DNA from: Ginsengibacter hankyongi
Lineage (GTDB): Bacteria > Bacteroidota > Bacteroidia > Chitinophagales > Chitinophagaceae
Reading direction: 5' to 3'
NCBI RefSeq assembly: GCF_008710285.1
Contig: NZ_VYQF01000003.1
Location: forward strand, 124,001-188,000
DNA: 64,000 bases
A model generated the notes under the pieces. It worked only from the letters and a program-made list of their open reading frames with translations. It searched no databases and was not told the DNA's origin. The position numbers and the translations under genes are program-made. Shown here piece after piece: positions 14,884 through 25,190 of the stretch. Numbering within the stretch: the stretch's first letter is position 1; every line of letters starts with the position of its first letter.

Positions 14884-16881
14884 TTATAAATTACTACTAA
14901 TGGCAATGGAAGATGGTATTATCTTTTCTTCCATTTCGGGTAGGCTTGCCTGTTTGTCAGTGCGTTCACCCAAAATCATTTGCAAATCTTCTTTAAAAAT
15001 TATTTCTTTTTGAAGTAGCAGTTCAGCAACGTTTTGCAAAGATTTTTTATTTTGTTCCAGTATATCTTTTGCTCGCCGGTAAGCATCGTTTATTAACTCG
15101 CGTACCTGTTCGTCTATCAGTTTACCAGTTTCTTCACTATACGGTTTTTGAATACCCATATCTCTTTGCCCGGTTGAATCATAAAAACTTACATTACCTA
15201 TTTTTTTATCAAATCCAAAATAGACAACCATCATGTATGCTTCCTTTGTTACTTTTTCAAGGTCATCTAAAGCTCCTGAAGATATTTCTCCAAATATAAT
15301 TTCTTCGGCAGCTCTTCCACCCAAAGTAGCACATAAGTGTTCTTTAAAATAAGATTCACTATGCAATTGTTTCTCTTCGGGTAAATACATGGCAGCTCCT
15401 AAAGATTTTCCGCGTGGAATAATAGAAACTTTTATCAATGGATCAACGCTTTTTAGCAACCAGCTTACTACTGCGTGCCCTGCTTCATGATAAGCGATTA
15501 TCTTTTTTTCTGCAGGCGAAATGATTTTCCCTTTTCTTTCAAGACCGGCTATAATCCTGTCAATGGCTTCCAGAAAATCTGAACGCCCTACTTTATCTTT
15601 TTTCTTACGGGCAGCAATCAATGCAGACTCGTTACAAATGTTAGCTATATCAGCTCCTGAAAAACCGGGTGTTTGGGCAGCTAAAAATTGTACATCAATT
15701 GTAGTGTCATATACAATCGGGCGCAGATGGACTTTAAATATTTCTTCCCTTTCTTTCATGTTAGGAAGTTCCAGATAAATATGCCTGTCAAACCTACCTG
15801 GCCTTAGCAAAGCGGGATCAAGCATATCGGCGCGGTTAGTTGCTGCTAAAACAATTACACCATTATTAGTACCGAAGCCATCCATTTCTGTGAGTAATTG
15901 ATTGAGTGTACTTTCTCTTTCATCGTTAGAACTGCTCATGAATGCACCTTTTCCTCTTGACCTTCCAATAGCATCTATTTCATCGATGAAAATTATACAT
16001 GGTGCTTTTTCTTTAGCCCGCTTAAATAAATCACGTACCCTGGATGCACCTACTCCCACAAACATTTCAACAAATTCTGAACCCGAAATAGAAAAGAACG
16101 GAACCTGTGCCTCACCTGCAACCGCCTTAGCAAGCAGCGTTTTACCTGTACCTGGTAATCCAACTAATATAATTCCTTTAGGAATTTTTGCTCCTAATCT
16201 TGTAAATGTTTCCGGGTTTTTAAGAAAGTCAACTATTTCTTTCACTTCCATCTCAGCTTCTTCCATGCCAGCCACATCATTAAAAGTTATATTGCTTTTT
16301 TGCTTTTCAATTAACGTTGCCGTAGATTTTCCAAAGTTAAAAATAGATGAGCCGCCCCCTCCCATGCCCATACCGCCGCGGCCCCGGAGCAAAATATTCC
16401 ATAGCGAAAAAATTAAGATAAAGGGCAATACCCATGCAATGATATTCCAAAACCAACTTGTTTTTTTCTCATAATTCACGGGAATTTGCTCACTGATTGG
16501 AAAATTTTTTTCAGCCTCATCGAGTTTCCTTTCAAATGTTTCTACAGAACCAATATTCATGAAATAATGAGGCCCTGGCATAATACTCTTTCCGCCTGAA
16601 GGTTTAAGGATTTTGCTAAACATAGAATCATTTACCATTTCCTTCTTGATATAAATATCAGCCCTTTCATTATTAACAATTACTATTTTTTCAACGGCTT
16701 TCCGGCTTAGCATATCTTTTTCAAATTGCTGCCAGGTAATTTCTTTACTCGAATAATTATTAAGCAAAGGATAAAGCCACAATAATAAGAGTGCCGGAAT
16801 ATAAATCCACCACAACTTAAATCCTGTTCCGGAAGAAGGCGGTTTTTGTGAGCCAGGATTATTACTGGTGGGTTCATTCAT
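14884..16881 (-). CDS. ftsH: FtsH-family membrane-bound ATP-dependent zinc metalloprotease
   Basis: Starting at the ATG at 16881 ([10 protein letters not shown]) gives 665 aa; an upstream ATG at 16929 would add 16 residues that block the usual short N-tail. Transmembrane helices lie near 22-40 and 143-166 with an FtsH extracellular domain between. The AAA module has Walker A GLPGTGKT (241-248, where GPPGTGKT is usual), Walker B IIFIDE, and the second region of homology ending RPGRFDR. The zinc site is HEAGH at 465-469. It degrades misfolded or regulatory membrane and soluble proteins. The Leu in Walker A and the stress-gene neighbours suggest this is the accessory paralogue, not the housekeeping FtsH of the organism; that is inference, since no second copy is in the window. 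Confidence 0.92.
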   Translation of the reverse strand: MNEPTSNNPGSQKPPSSGTGFKLWWIYIPALLLLWLYPLLNNYSSKEITWQQFEKDMLSRKAVEKIVIVNNERADIYIKKEMVNDSMFSKILKPSGGKSIMPGPHYFMNIGSVETFERKLDEAEKNFPISEQIPVNYEKKTSWFWNIIAWVLPFILIFSLWNILLRGRGGMGMGGGGSSIFNFGKSTATLIEKQKSNITFNDVAGMEEAEMEVKEIVDFLKNPETFTRLGAKIPKGIILVGLPGTGKTLLAKAVAGEAQVPFFSISGSEFVEMFVGVGASRVRDLFKRAKEKAPCIIFIDEIDAIGRSRGKGAFMSSSNDERESTLNQLLTEMDGFGTNNGVIVLAATNRADMLDPALLRPGRFDRHIYLELPNMKEREEIFKVHLRPIVYDTTIDVQFLAAQTPGFSGADIANICNESALIAARKKKDKVGRSDFLEAIDRIIAGLERKGKIISPAEKKIIAYHEAGHAVVSWLLKSVDPLIKVSIIPRGKSLGAAMYLPEEKQLHSESYFKEHLCATLGGRAAEEIIFGEISSGALDDLEKVTKEAYMMVVYFGFDKKIGNVSFYDSTGQRDMGIQKPYSEETGKLIDEQVRELINDAYRRAKDILEQNKKSLQNVAELLLQKEIIFKEDLQMILGERTDKQASLPEMEEKIIPSSIAISSNL

Positions 16882-17046
16882 TAAATAAAGTTTGTAACAA
16901 TTATTTGAAAGATGAATGATATGCATCAATGAAATGGATGATTCTGTTCATAACAGAAGCCATCTAACAAGTAGAATCATCACTTAAAATGAGGGAAGTC
17001 ATTTTCCAGGCAAGATCATTATAATATTTTTATTAAAAGATGAAAT

Positions 17047-17460
17047 ATGAAAAAGCAAGCAGGCATTTGGATAGACACAAAACAAGCCGTTATTATTTTT
17101 CTTAAAAAAAACAGTGCAGATATTAAAATTGTGAACTCTTCCATAGAAGGGAGAGCAAGAGATGCCGGAGGAAAAAGATTGTTTTCAAGATTTGGAATTC
17201 AATTTTCAGGTGTTCAGAAGAAAAAAGCCACCAGGAAAACTCATGATCTGCAGGATTATTTCAAAAAGGTGGTAAATGAAATTAAGGATACAGATGAAGT
17301 AGTATTTTTTGGGCCAGCGAAAATAAAAACAGAGCTTGAAAAATATATGCTTAACGAATCAATACAGCTCCCCATAATTAAACGCGTTGAAACGGCCGAT
17401 AGTAAGATGACACAAAATCAGATGGTGGCATGGGTAAAACAATTTTACCAACAGAAATAA
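17047..17460 (+). CDS. 137-aa protein, possibly eRF1/Pelota-like domain
   Basis: The start QAGIWIDTKQAVIIFL is a beta-strand pair of the kind found in small bacterial eRF1-domain or host-attachment-type proteins. VVFFGPAKIKTELEKYM near residue 93 resembles their conserved FGPGK-helix unit. It lacks the GGQ release-factor loop, so it cannot be a peptide release factor. Divergent from ftsH by about 165 bases and close to other stress genes, it may be induced with them. The domain call rests on pattern memory alone and is tentative. Confidence 0.5.
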   Translation: MKKQAGIWIDTKQAVIIFLKKNSADIKIVNSSIEGRARDAGGKRLFSRFGIQFSGVQKKKATRKTHDLQDYFKKVVNEIKDTDEVVFFGPAKIKTELEKYMLNESIQLPIIKRVETADSKMTQNQMVAWVKQFYQQK

Positions 17461-17519
17461 ATTTCTTTATTTTCACCGCAGCGCCATACTATAATTAATA
17501 AATAGAAATCATTTTGCTT

Positions 17520-17551
17520 TTTGGGAATATAGACTCCTGTAATTAACTTTG
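17520..17551 (+). promoter_or_regulatory. Bacteroidota-type promoter for the 33-aa membrane peptide
   Basis: TTTG at 17520-17523 and TAACTTTG at 17544-17551 are separated by 20 bases, fitting the Bacteroidota consensus TTTG / TAnnTTTG. Transcription would start near 17558, about 40 bases before the ATG at 17598. Confidence 0.5.
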
Positions 17552-17597
17552 CTCCGCAACCACAAAAATATACATCGCTTATTTTAAAATCACATTA

Positions 17598-17699
17598 ATG
17601 GAAAAGACAAACGAAGAAAAAGATGCTTTCAAAGGAATTCTGCTGGTAACTTTACTAGAAGGGCTTGCAATACTCTTCTTTTTATACATCAACAGGTAA
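17598..17699 (+). CDS. 33-aa single-span membrane peptide
   Basis: ATG at 17598 to TAA at 17697-17699 encodes a 33-residue protein with a charged N-terminus (MEKTNEEKDAFKG) and one hydrophobic span (ILLVTLLEGLAILFFLYI) ending in NR. It has a good promoter in front and a natural membrane-peptide layout. Its location after ftsH and the Usp genes suggests a small stress-related membrane protein, possibly a regulator of a larger membrane partner. No homologue is known to me. Confidence 0.5.
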   Translation: MEKTNEEKDAFKGILLVTLLEGLAILFFLYINR

Positions 17700-17758
17700 T
17701 TTAATCTTCAATCCTGTTAGTGTGATGAATCAAAAAGTTGATTCATTAACTCTTATGC

Positions 17759-18040
17759 TTAATTAATTTTATTGGCCACCCCGTATAACGGCCCATGGTG
17801 AGAGGAAGCAGCTTTAACCCTGTCGATGCCGCTTTGCGTAATAGATATTGCAATTTTATCAAGTTGCTTTACAACAACAAATTCTTTCTCAGCCAAAAGC
17901 TGCAGGTGTTGTTGAATAACATCCCAGCCATTAAACTGGCGCAAGATAATTTCCCTGGCACTACATAAATAAGTTTGGGGATTCGCATCATTTTTTACAA
18001 TGTCGAAAATAGTTTGAAGTGTTAGGTATTCCTCTTCCAT
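17759..18040 (-). CDS. 93-aa protein, winged-helix-like
   Basis: A small helical protein with an arrangement like a winged helix: helices around residues 10-30, VIQQHLQLLAEKEFVVVKQLDKIAISIT as recognition helix plus wing, and a polar tail. No ligand domain. Such proteins may be PadR-like or simply DNA-binding regulators of nearby genes. It is transcribed alone, convergent with the small membrane peptide. A TAAATTTA close to the Bacteroidota -7 box lies about 10 bases before its start. Name withheld because the family is uncertain. Confidence 0.5.
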   Translation of the reverse strand: MEEEYLTLQTIFDIVKNDANPQTYLCSAREIILRQFNGWDVIQQHLQLLAEKEFVVVKQLDKIAISITQSGIDRVKAASSHHGPLYGVANKIN

Positions 18041-18273
18041 GTTCTAAATTTACGTGGAACTATCATGCAAAAATCATGCTTGCCTTCAAAAATTATCAAC
18101 ATTAAAATTTAAATTGTTAACAATTTAAACCGGCAAGTATAAAATGATTTGAAACTTTCGATGAAAGCTTTATAAATCAGTTTAGCTTTATTAAACAAAT
18201 CGTATTTCCACAGATTGCTGAAACCAACTCATATTTCATAAATTTTGAAGAATCTCTTTTTAAAAAACATACA

Positions 18274-21002
18274 ATGATTAAAACAAAACTGTTACTTATT
18301 ATTACTGTTTTCGCGTGTATGGGAGCATCAATAAGGCTTTCGGCGCAAAATCTTCTCGTAGAAAACAAGGTAAATCCTATAGGCATTGATGTAAAAAGCC
18401 CGAGATTCAGTTGTCAGCTTATTTCCGATAAACGGAACGTGGTACAAACATCATACGAAATTCGTGTAAGTGATAACCTGCAGGATCTTTTAAAAAATAA
18501 AAAACTTGTTTGGAACTCAGGCAAAGTTTTATCTGATTCGTCAGTTTATGTATTGTATAAAGGGAAAGAATTACAATCAAACACAAAATATTACTGGCAG
18601 GTTCGCACATGGAATAATAAAAGTAAATCCGCTTTGTGGAGCCAGCCCGCATCCTGGCAAATGGCTTTACTTAATACAACCGACTGGAAAGCAAAGTGGA
18701 TAGGTCCTGGTTTTATTGAAGATTCCATTATGCGCCCCTCTCCTGTTTTCAGAAAGGAATTTTCAATTAATAAAAAAATTGTTTCAGCAACAGCTTATAT
18801 AACCTCACATGGTTTATATGAAGCAACAATAAATGGCCAACGAATTGGCGAGCTTATTTAACTCCGGGATGGACGAGCTATAAAAACCGATTGCAATACC
18901 AGGTGTATAATGTAACCAATCTTATAAAGAATGGAACCAATACGGTTGGCGCCATATTAGGAAACGGATGGTACAGGGGAATTATAGGTTTTAGTAACAA
19001 TATAAATGTGTATGGAAAGGATATTGCTTTATTGCTACAGATAAATATAACCTATAGCGATGGTTCAACAGGCAATGTTATATCTGATGGTAGCTGGAAA
19101 TCATCAACTGGCGAAATCCGTTATGATGAAATTTATAACGGCGAAACAGATGATGCACGCCATGAAAAAGCCGGATGGACAATACCCGGTTATGATGATA
19201 GAAACTGGAGCGACGTTACTGTCGCCGATTATTCTAAAGATGTATTATTGGCAACACAAAACGAGCCTGTAAAAAAACATGAAACATTTAAACCTGTTCG
19301 CATTTTTAAAACACCTGCAGGAGAATCTGTCATTGATTTTGGTCAAAACCTGGTGGGCTGGGTACAGGTAAAAGTAAAAGGCAATGAAGGGGATACCATA
19401 ACTATTTCGCATGCAGAAGTGTTAGATAAAGAAGGAAATTTTTATACTGCCAATCTTCGCCACGCAAAAGCCCAGGACACGTATATTTTAAAAGGGAAAG
19501 AAGAAGAAACTTTTGAACCTCATTTTACATGGCATGGCTTCCGTTTTATAAAAGTGCAAGGTTATGCCGGGCAATTAAAGCCCGAAAATTTTACTGCCGT
19601 TGCACTTTATTCGGATATGCAACCGACTGGTAACTTTAGTACTTCCAATGCACTTATTAATCAATTGCAACATAATATTCAATGGGGGCAAAAAGGAAAT
19701 TTTTTAGATGTTCCAACGGACTGCCCACAGCGGGACGAAAGACTTGGCTGGACAGGAGATGCCCAGGTTTTTTCACGCACGGCAACATTTAATATGAATG
19801 TAAATAATTTCTTTGCCAAATGGCTAAAAGATGTAGCTGCTGACCAACTAAATGGAGCCGTGCCATTTGTGGTGCCTAACGTATTAGGTCCTAATGCTGT
19901 TGCTTCTGCCGGTTGGGCTGATGTGGCAACCATTATTCCATGGAATATGTATTTAGCGTATGGCGATAGAAAAATTCTTGAAGATCAATATAGCAGTATG
20001 AAAGGCTGGGTTGAATACATACATGCGAAAAGCAAAAATAATTTATGGAATACAGGATTCCATTTTGGTGACTGGCTGTTTTACAGGCCGGGAGATGATA
20101 ATGATGGAAGAGCCGCAGTTACTGACAAATATTTAATTGCACAATGCTTTTATGCTCATTCAACCCAGCTATTGATTAATGCAGCTAAAGTGCTGGGTAA
20201 GGAAGATGATGTTGCAACCTATTCTTCATTGTTGCAAAAAATAAAAGATGCATTTATAAAAGAATATATGACACCAAGCGGGCGGCTTGTTTCAGGCACG
20301 CAAACTGCTTATGTACTCGCCCTGAATTTTGATATGTTACCTGAATCATTAAGAACCCAGGCGGCAGCACGCCTGGCAGATAATGTAAAAAGTTATGATA
20401 ATCATTTAACCACTGGTTTCCTTGGTACGCCGTATTTATGCCATGTGCTTACCCGTTTTGGATATGATAGCATCGCTTATAAATTATTATTGCAACAAAC
20501 CTATCCATCCTGGTTATATCCTGTAAAAATGGGCGCAACAACTATTTGGGAAAGATGGGATGGCATTAAACCTGACAGCACTTTCGAAACTCCGGGAATG
20601 AATTCTTTCAACCATTATTCTTATGGAGCAATTGGCGATTGGATGTATCGTTCAATGGCTGGTATAGACACTTATGAAGATGGACCAGGTTATAAACACA
20701 TAAAAATAAAACCACATATAGGTGGCAATTTTACAAATGTATCTGCAAGTCTTGAAACTTATTATGGAATAGTTGCTAATAGCTGGAATATTGAAAACAA
20801 TTCTTTAATAATGGATGTTGAAATACCTGTAAACACTACGGCTACGGTATTCATTCCGGCCAAAAATATAAATTCAGTTACAGAAAATGGGGTTGCTCTT
20901 AACTCGGCAAAAGACTTAAAAGTTGCAGAACCAGCCGATGGTTATATTGTTGTAAATATTGGTTCAGGGAAATATCATTTTGTGGTGAAGGAACATGAAT
21001 AA
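18274..21002 (+). pseudogene. GH78 alpha-L-rhamnosidase, frameshifted
   Basis: The first frame (18274-18861, 195 aa) has a signal peptide (MIKTKLLLIITVFACMG ... LSAQ) and the N-terminal beta-sandwich with SHGLYEATINGQRIGE, then runs into a stop. The frame resumes as AYLTPGWTSYKNRLQYQVYN, including 703 residues open from 18891 to 21002. Adding one G at 18852 (GAGCT to GAGGCT) restores a 909-aa protein. Catalytic features are intact: DCPQRDERLGWTGDAQVF holds the general-acid Glu, and the (alpha/alpha)6 barrel and C-terminal beta domain follow. The enzyme would release L-rhamnose from glycans in the periplasm or at the surface. The broken outer-membrane protein lies next to it on the other strand. 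A recent loss or a consensus error would both explain the intact remainder. Confidence 0.85.
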
Positions 21003-21050
21003 TGCGACGTTAAAGATAAATGATAGACTAAATGATATTAAATTAAAAAA

Positions 21051-21070
21051 GCCTGCAAGTTACTGCAGGC
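21051..21070 (+). terminator. Hairpin after the rhamnosidase gene
   Basis: GCCTGCA (21051-21057) pairs with TGCAGGC (21064-21070) across a 6-base loop. An A-run precedes it, and only CTTTAAGG follows, so it is a weak terminator in the plus direction and stronger read from the other strand. Confidence 0.5.
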
Positions 21071-21458
21071 CTTTAAGGAATAATTTTAATTCCAGGGGAA
21101 ATTGTTTTAAAAGGATTCTTTGGATACGACCTTAAGGTCAGTTTTCTTTTGGATATTTGGTTGTTACAGGTATTGGATAAAAATTAGAAGTTGACTGATA
21201 TCGGATTTTTTTGGTTTTCAAGGATTGGTAAACGGCTCTTTTCAATGGATTTGGATATTTTGATTAATGTTTGTTGAACATCAATCAACTTCTGGTACAA
21301 AGATATACCTACCTGAAGCATCGCACAAGAGTGCTACTGCTTAATTATGCTACTTATGAAATTACTGTGCTGTTAGTAAAACTACTACCGTAAACAGAGT
21401 AAGCGTACGATAAATAGCTTAGAATATTTCAGTGAATATTTAAGATTATTAAATTTAA
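21071..21458. other. Non-coding stretch between the two broken genes
   Basis: No coding frame is supported. It contains a perfect 12-base palindrome GACCTTAAGGTC (21128-21139), repeated GGATTTGG-like runs near 21200-21270 and a short inverted AATATT...AATATT motif near 21425. None has a known meaning to me. Confidence 0.3.
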
Positions 21459-24017
21459 TTAATCTGCAGCAGGCGGGCTTAAGTTAATACCGCCTTCATT
21501 ATTCGATTTCTTAAATTCTAAATTTCCAAACTTCCAGGTAAAATTTATTCCTATGGAGCGGTAAGGAATTCTTTGAAGTTCATTCACATTGAAACCCGGG
21601 CCAAATATGGATGTTGACCTGTTGATGTATTTGTTGAAAGGATTTATTGTAGTTAAAGCAATGCTTCCCTGTTTGTTCCAGATTTGTTTTCGTAGCGCAA
21701 GACTGTACAGGATATACGATGGAATGCGACCCTGTACATCATGATTGGCCGAATTAAAATTTCCAAAAAACTCGCCCGCAAAACTTTTTGAAAACTAGTA
21801 AGCTGCATTGAGATTTAAACGATAATTAAAACTGTTAGAGTTATAGCCTGCATTAATTACGTTGATCGTGCGCCGGTAAAAACCAAACACATTTGTTCTT
21901 ACATTAAGTTTATTAGCTATGTTTATATCACCAAAAAAACTTAGCCCGATATTTTTTTCAATTCCAATATTTTCTGGTGTACTCACGGCAACGTTTGTAT
22001 AAGTCGAATCCCCTATCATTAATTCAGGATAATAAACAATATAGTTTTGTACATCATTTTTATTAGCCCGGTAAAAAGCAGTAATCATAAATGACCCTTT
22101 TTTCGCAAAGTCTTTATCATAGCTCAATTCATAATTGTTTCCAATTTCCGGGATGAGAAATAAGTTTCCATTGCTCATGTTTTTAGGATCACTTGTATTT
22201 ATAAAAGGATTCAGATCCCTGTAGTCAGGCCTTTCAATTCTTTTTGAATAATTAAATTTAATGGTTTCATTATCATTTAATTTTTTTAAAATAAAAATTG
22301 AAGGAACAAAAGTGTTATAATCATTAGAGCTATTAGAAGTCACCATGGGGTTCATTTGACGAACTGGCTTAGAATAGGTTGAATTGACATTTGTATGTTC
22401 ATACCTGCCGCCAATTTTTGCATCAAACAATTTGCCCACGGGAAAACTTAGTTCTGCATATAATGCATATACTTTTTGATGATAATTAAAATTGTTTGAC
22501 AAAGAGCTGTCATAGAAATATTTATTTTCATTGGGATGAAAACCCAATATATCGGAAACGGTTTTTATATCATCAAAGCTTATTTTTCCGCCTGTCCCCA
22601 AATTAATATTTTTTGAAACTGGCTCTGTGTAATCGACCTTGATTTCCGTCTCATTTTCACTACCAGGATTATTACCATTGCTTGCATGCACAATCGAAGT
22701 TTGCGGCAAAACAAACTGCATGTTACTGGCATTGGTATGGTCGTTTCCAAAACTAGTATTTATAGCAAACTCAAGGTCGCGATCTGGATTATTAAAAGTT
22801 CTTTTATAATTGACACCGGCATCAATGTCATGAAACCGGAACGAGCTACTTGTTTTATTGAGAGCCGCAATATTTTCTATAATATTTCCTGTTACATCAT
22901 CGGTGGTAAGTTGCGATTGGTTTATTATGCCGCTGTTATTACGTCCCAAACCATTGTAAATAAAAGAACCCGAAAAATTATTTTTCGTCTTATAGCTCCA
23001 GTCGAGTCCGATGCCGGTTTCGATACCGTGGCGGTTAAAACGCGAGTTCCCATCCTGTTGCAAAATATCTGTTGAATGGTTAGTGGAGTTTTTTGAAATA
23101 CGGGTGTACGTTACCGGAGTGGTTGCATTTAACCTTACTCCACCACTTACAAAAGCATTTAATCCAAAATTATTTTTTCTTGTGTTAAAATTGAAGGATC
23201 CGTTTTGTTGCCTGGTGCTTCCGGTTAATGAAAGATTGCCATTAACACCCTGGGCGTTATTTTTTTTGAGAATAATGTTGATGATTCCGCCTAACCCTTC
23301 TGCATCATATTTTGCTCCTGGATTTGTAACCACTTCAATACTTTTTACCTGGCTTGCAGGAATAGTTTGTAAAACATTGGCTATATTAATTCCGAATGCT
23401 GCCGAAGGTTTGCCATCTATCAGAAACCGAATGCTTGAGTTACCTGCGAGTTCTACGTTACTATCTGCATCAACAGAAACCTGGGGAACTTTCTTTAAAA
23501 TATCTGTAGCAACACCGCCTTGTGAAGTAAGATCGTTCTCAGGATTAAATACGATCTTATCAATTTTATTTTCAATAATATTTCCATCCCTGGCAACTGT
23601 AACTGTTTTTAATAATGTACTACTTTTTTGCAGGTAAATTGTTTTTAAATTGAAAGATAAATGTCTCTTATCTATTATGACGTTATTAATTGTATAAGGT
23701 ACATACCCGATAAATTCAATTACTACTTTGTAATTGCCGGCATGAACATCTTTTACTGAAAAAAAGCCGGTTGCATTTGTGGTGCTTCCATTTACAGGAG
23801 TTTTGCTTCCGGGCGCATATAATGAAATAGTTGCATAATCAAGCGGCTGCGCTGAAGTTGAATCAACAACCTTACCCGTAATATAATTATGTGAATTGTA
23901 TTCCTTTTTCGTTTGGGCACGCAATATAAAAACAATAGAAGAAAACAGTAACACGCAAATCCTTTCTTCAAACTTTAAAAAATTAAGTGTGCGAATATAC
24001 TTACTTTTTTTTTGCAT
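21459..24017 (-). pseudogene. TonB-receptor-like outer-membrane beta-barrel protein, interrupted by an in-frame TAG
   Basis: From ATG 24017 the frame has a hydrophobic signal segment, a CarboxypepD_reg-like beta domain (ITGKVVDSTSAQPLDYATI onward), a plug-like domain (GGVATDILKKVPQVSVD ... GGIINIILKK) and a long barrel. It stops at a TAG at 21795-21797. The same frame then continues another 112 codons (FSKSFAGEFFGNFNSANHD ... SPPAAD) to TAA at 21459-21461, ending in barrel strands, giving 852 aa in all. LNAAY-Q-FSKSF is what relatives have, so CAG has probably become TAG. Loss of the last strands would prevent barrel closure unless the stop is read through. Known relatives import or bind macromolecules or siderophores; no substrate clue here except the adjacent rhamnosidase. 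Confidence 0.8.
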
Positions 24018-24073
24018 TAAGGTTATCTGTTATCGACTTATATAATAGAAAACCAGTGGATTATGCAGTTGAT

Positions 24074-24718
24074 CTATTCTTCGTCATCGACGTTATCGGA
24101 GGAACTCATTATAGAAACGGAATTTGTTAACCTGTCGTAAACTTCATCGTTTGAATCTTCCTGGTCTTCTGCATTAACCGCATTCTCAGCCACAGGATTA
24201 ACCTGGCCCACTGCTAATTTGGTGAGCGAGTCGTCTGCTTCGTATTCTTCGCCAAGTGTTTTATCAAGCTCGATTCTCACTAAATCCATATTTAATTCTG
24301 AGGCATATGCACGAGCTGTTCCATAGGCAGCAATTTCGTAATGCTCTATCTTTTGTGCAGCGCCAATTATGGCTGCGTCCATGGCTTCCTGGGTCATCTC
24401 TTCAGCCATTAGTTTTTTTGCTTCTTTTAATAAACCTTCAACTCCAATGGATGTAACAGTATGACTGCCGCCAAACAGGCTTGAAAAAAAGCCATTGCTT
24501 TCTTCCTCACTTTTTGCCATTATTGATTCTTTTATTTTATCCAACCTGTCCTTATGTGTTTTGGTCACTTCAAGGTGATTGCTAAGCGCTTCTTTCAACT
24601 TCGGATTATTCGCTTGCGCAATCATAACAGGTAAGCCTTCGATAATTTGTTCTTCTGCAGAATACAGATCGAGTATTTCGTGTTTCAGCAGGTCTTTAAG
24701 ATCAATTATTTTTTTCAT
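24074..24718 (-). CDS. YciE/YciF-type ferritin-like protein (DUF892)
   Basis: The first 165 residues match the DUF892 four-helix layout: LKDLLKHEILDLYSAEEQIIEGLP at the N-terminus, KEALSNHLEVTKTHKDRLDKI as second helix, and DAAIIGAAQKIEHYEIAAYGTARAYA as third, with the Glu/His residues that form the di-iron-like site (E22, H48, E/H in IEHYE). An acidic C-terminal tail of about 40 residues is added. E. coli YciF relatives are induced by osmotic and envelope stress. It stands alone, convergent with nothing nearby, and fits the stress theme of the 13-18 kb region. Confidence 0.85.
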   Translation of the reverse strand: MKKIIDLKDLLKHEILDLYSAEEQIIEGLPVMIAQANNPKLKEALSNHLEVTKTHKDRLDKIKESIMAKSEEESNGFFSSLFGGSHTVTSIGVEGLLKEAKKLMAEEMTQEAMDAAIIGAAQKIEHYEIAAYGTARAYASELNMDLVRIELDKTLGEEYEADDSLTKLAVGQVNPVAENAVNAEDQEDSNDEVYDRLTNSVSIMSSSDNVDDEE

Positions 24719-25190
24719 TTTATATTGTTTTATAGGTTAAGATTCACAAAATTGTGCCCAAAAGATTAGTCTAATTAATATACAATTTAAAAAAAATTAA
24801 TTCCACTTAATATCTATTTCATTCGCAAAAGTCAAATTCTTCCCGGTAAAACGATTATTAGGTTAACATAATTGCCTTTAATGAACTCATGCGCCTCTCA
24901 AATATAATTAAATTACAAACGATTTAAGACACGTTAACCATGCAATAAACTGTATGGACAAAAATGATTGCTGTGCTTCAATTTGCGACGTAACTTTATT
25001 GTAATTAATGTGCTGTAAAAAGGCATAAATATCCTGCTTTTCTACTCTTCTTCCTGTGAAAAAATAATCTGCAAACACTAACCTCCCCTGATAGCCGCAT
25101 ACCCATTTGGGCGAAGGAATTTTTAATTTTTGGCATCTAATTGTTATGTGAACTTTCTACGATAAATTATTTACGGAGAACCTATTGCAC
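24719..25190. other. Promoter region between YciF-like gene and efflux operon
   Basis: This 470-base space separates divergent genes. No coding frame or structured RNA is convincing. It is AT-rich near both ends, as expected for two promoters, and contains a GGAG-like sequence at 25175-25178 upstream of the TolC-family gene. I could not place a confident -33/-7 pair. Confidence 0.3.
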
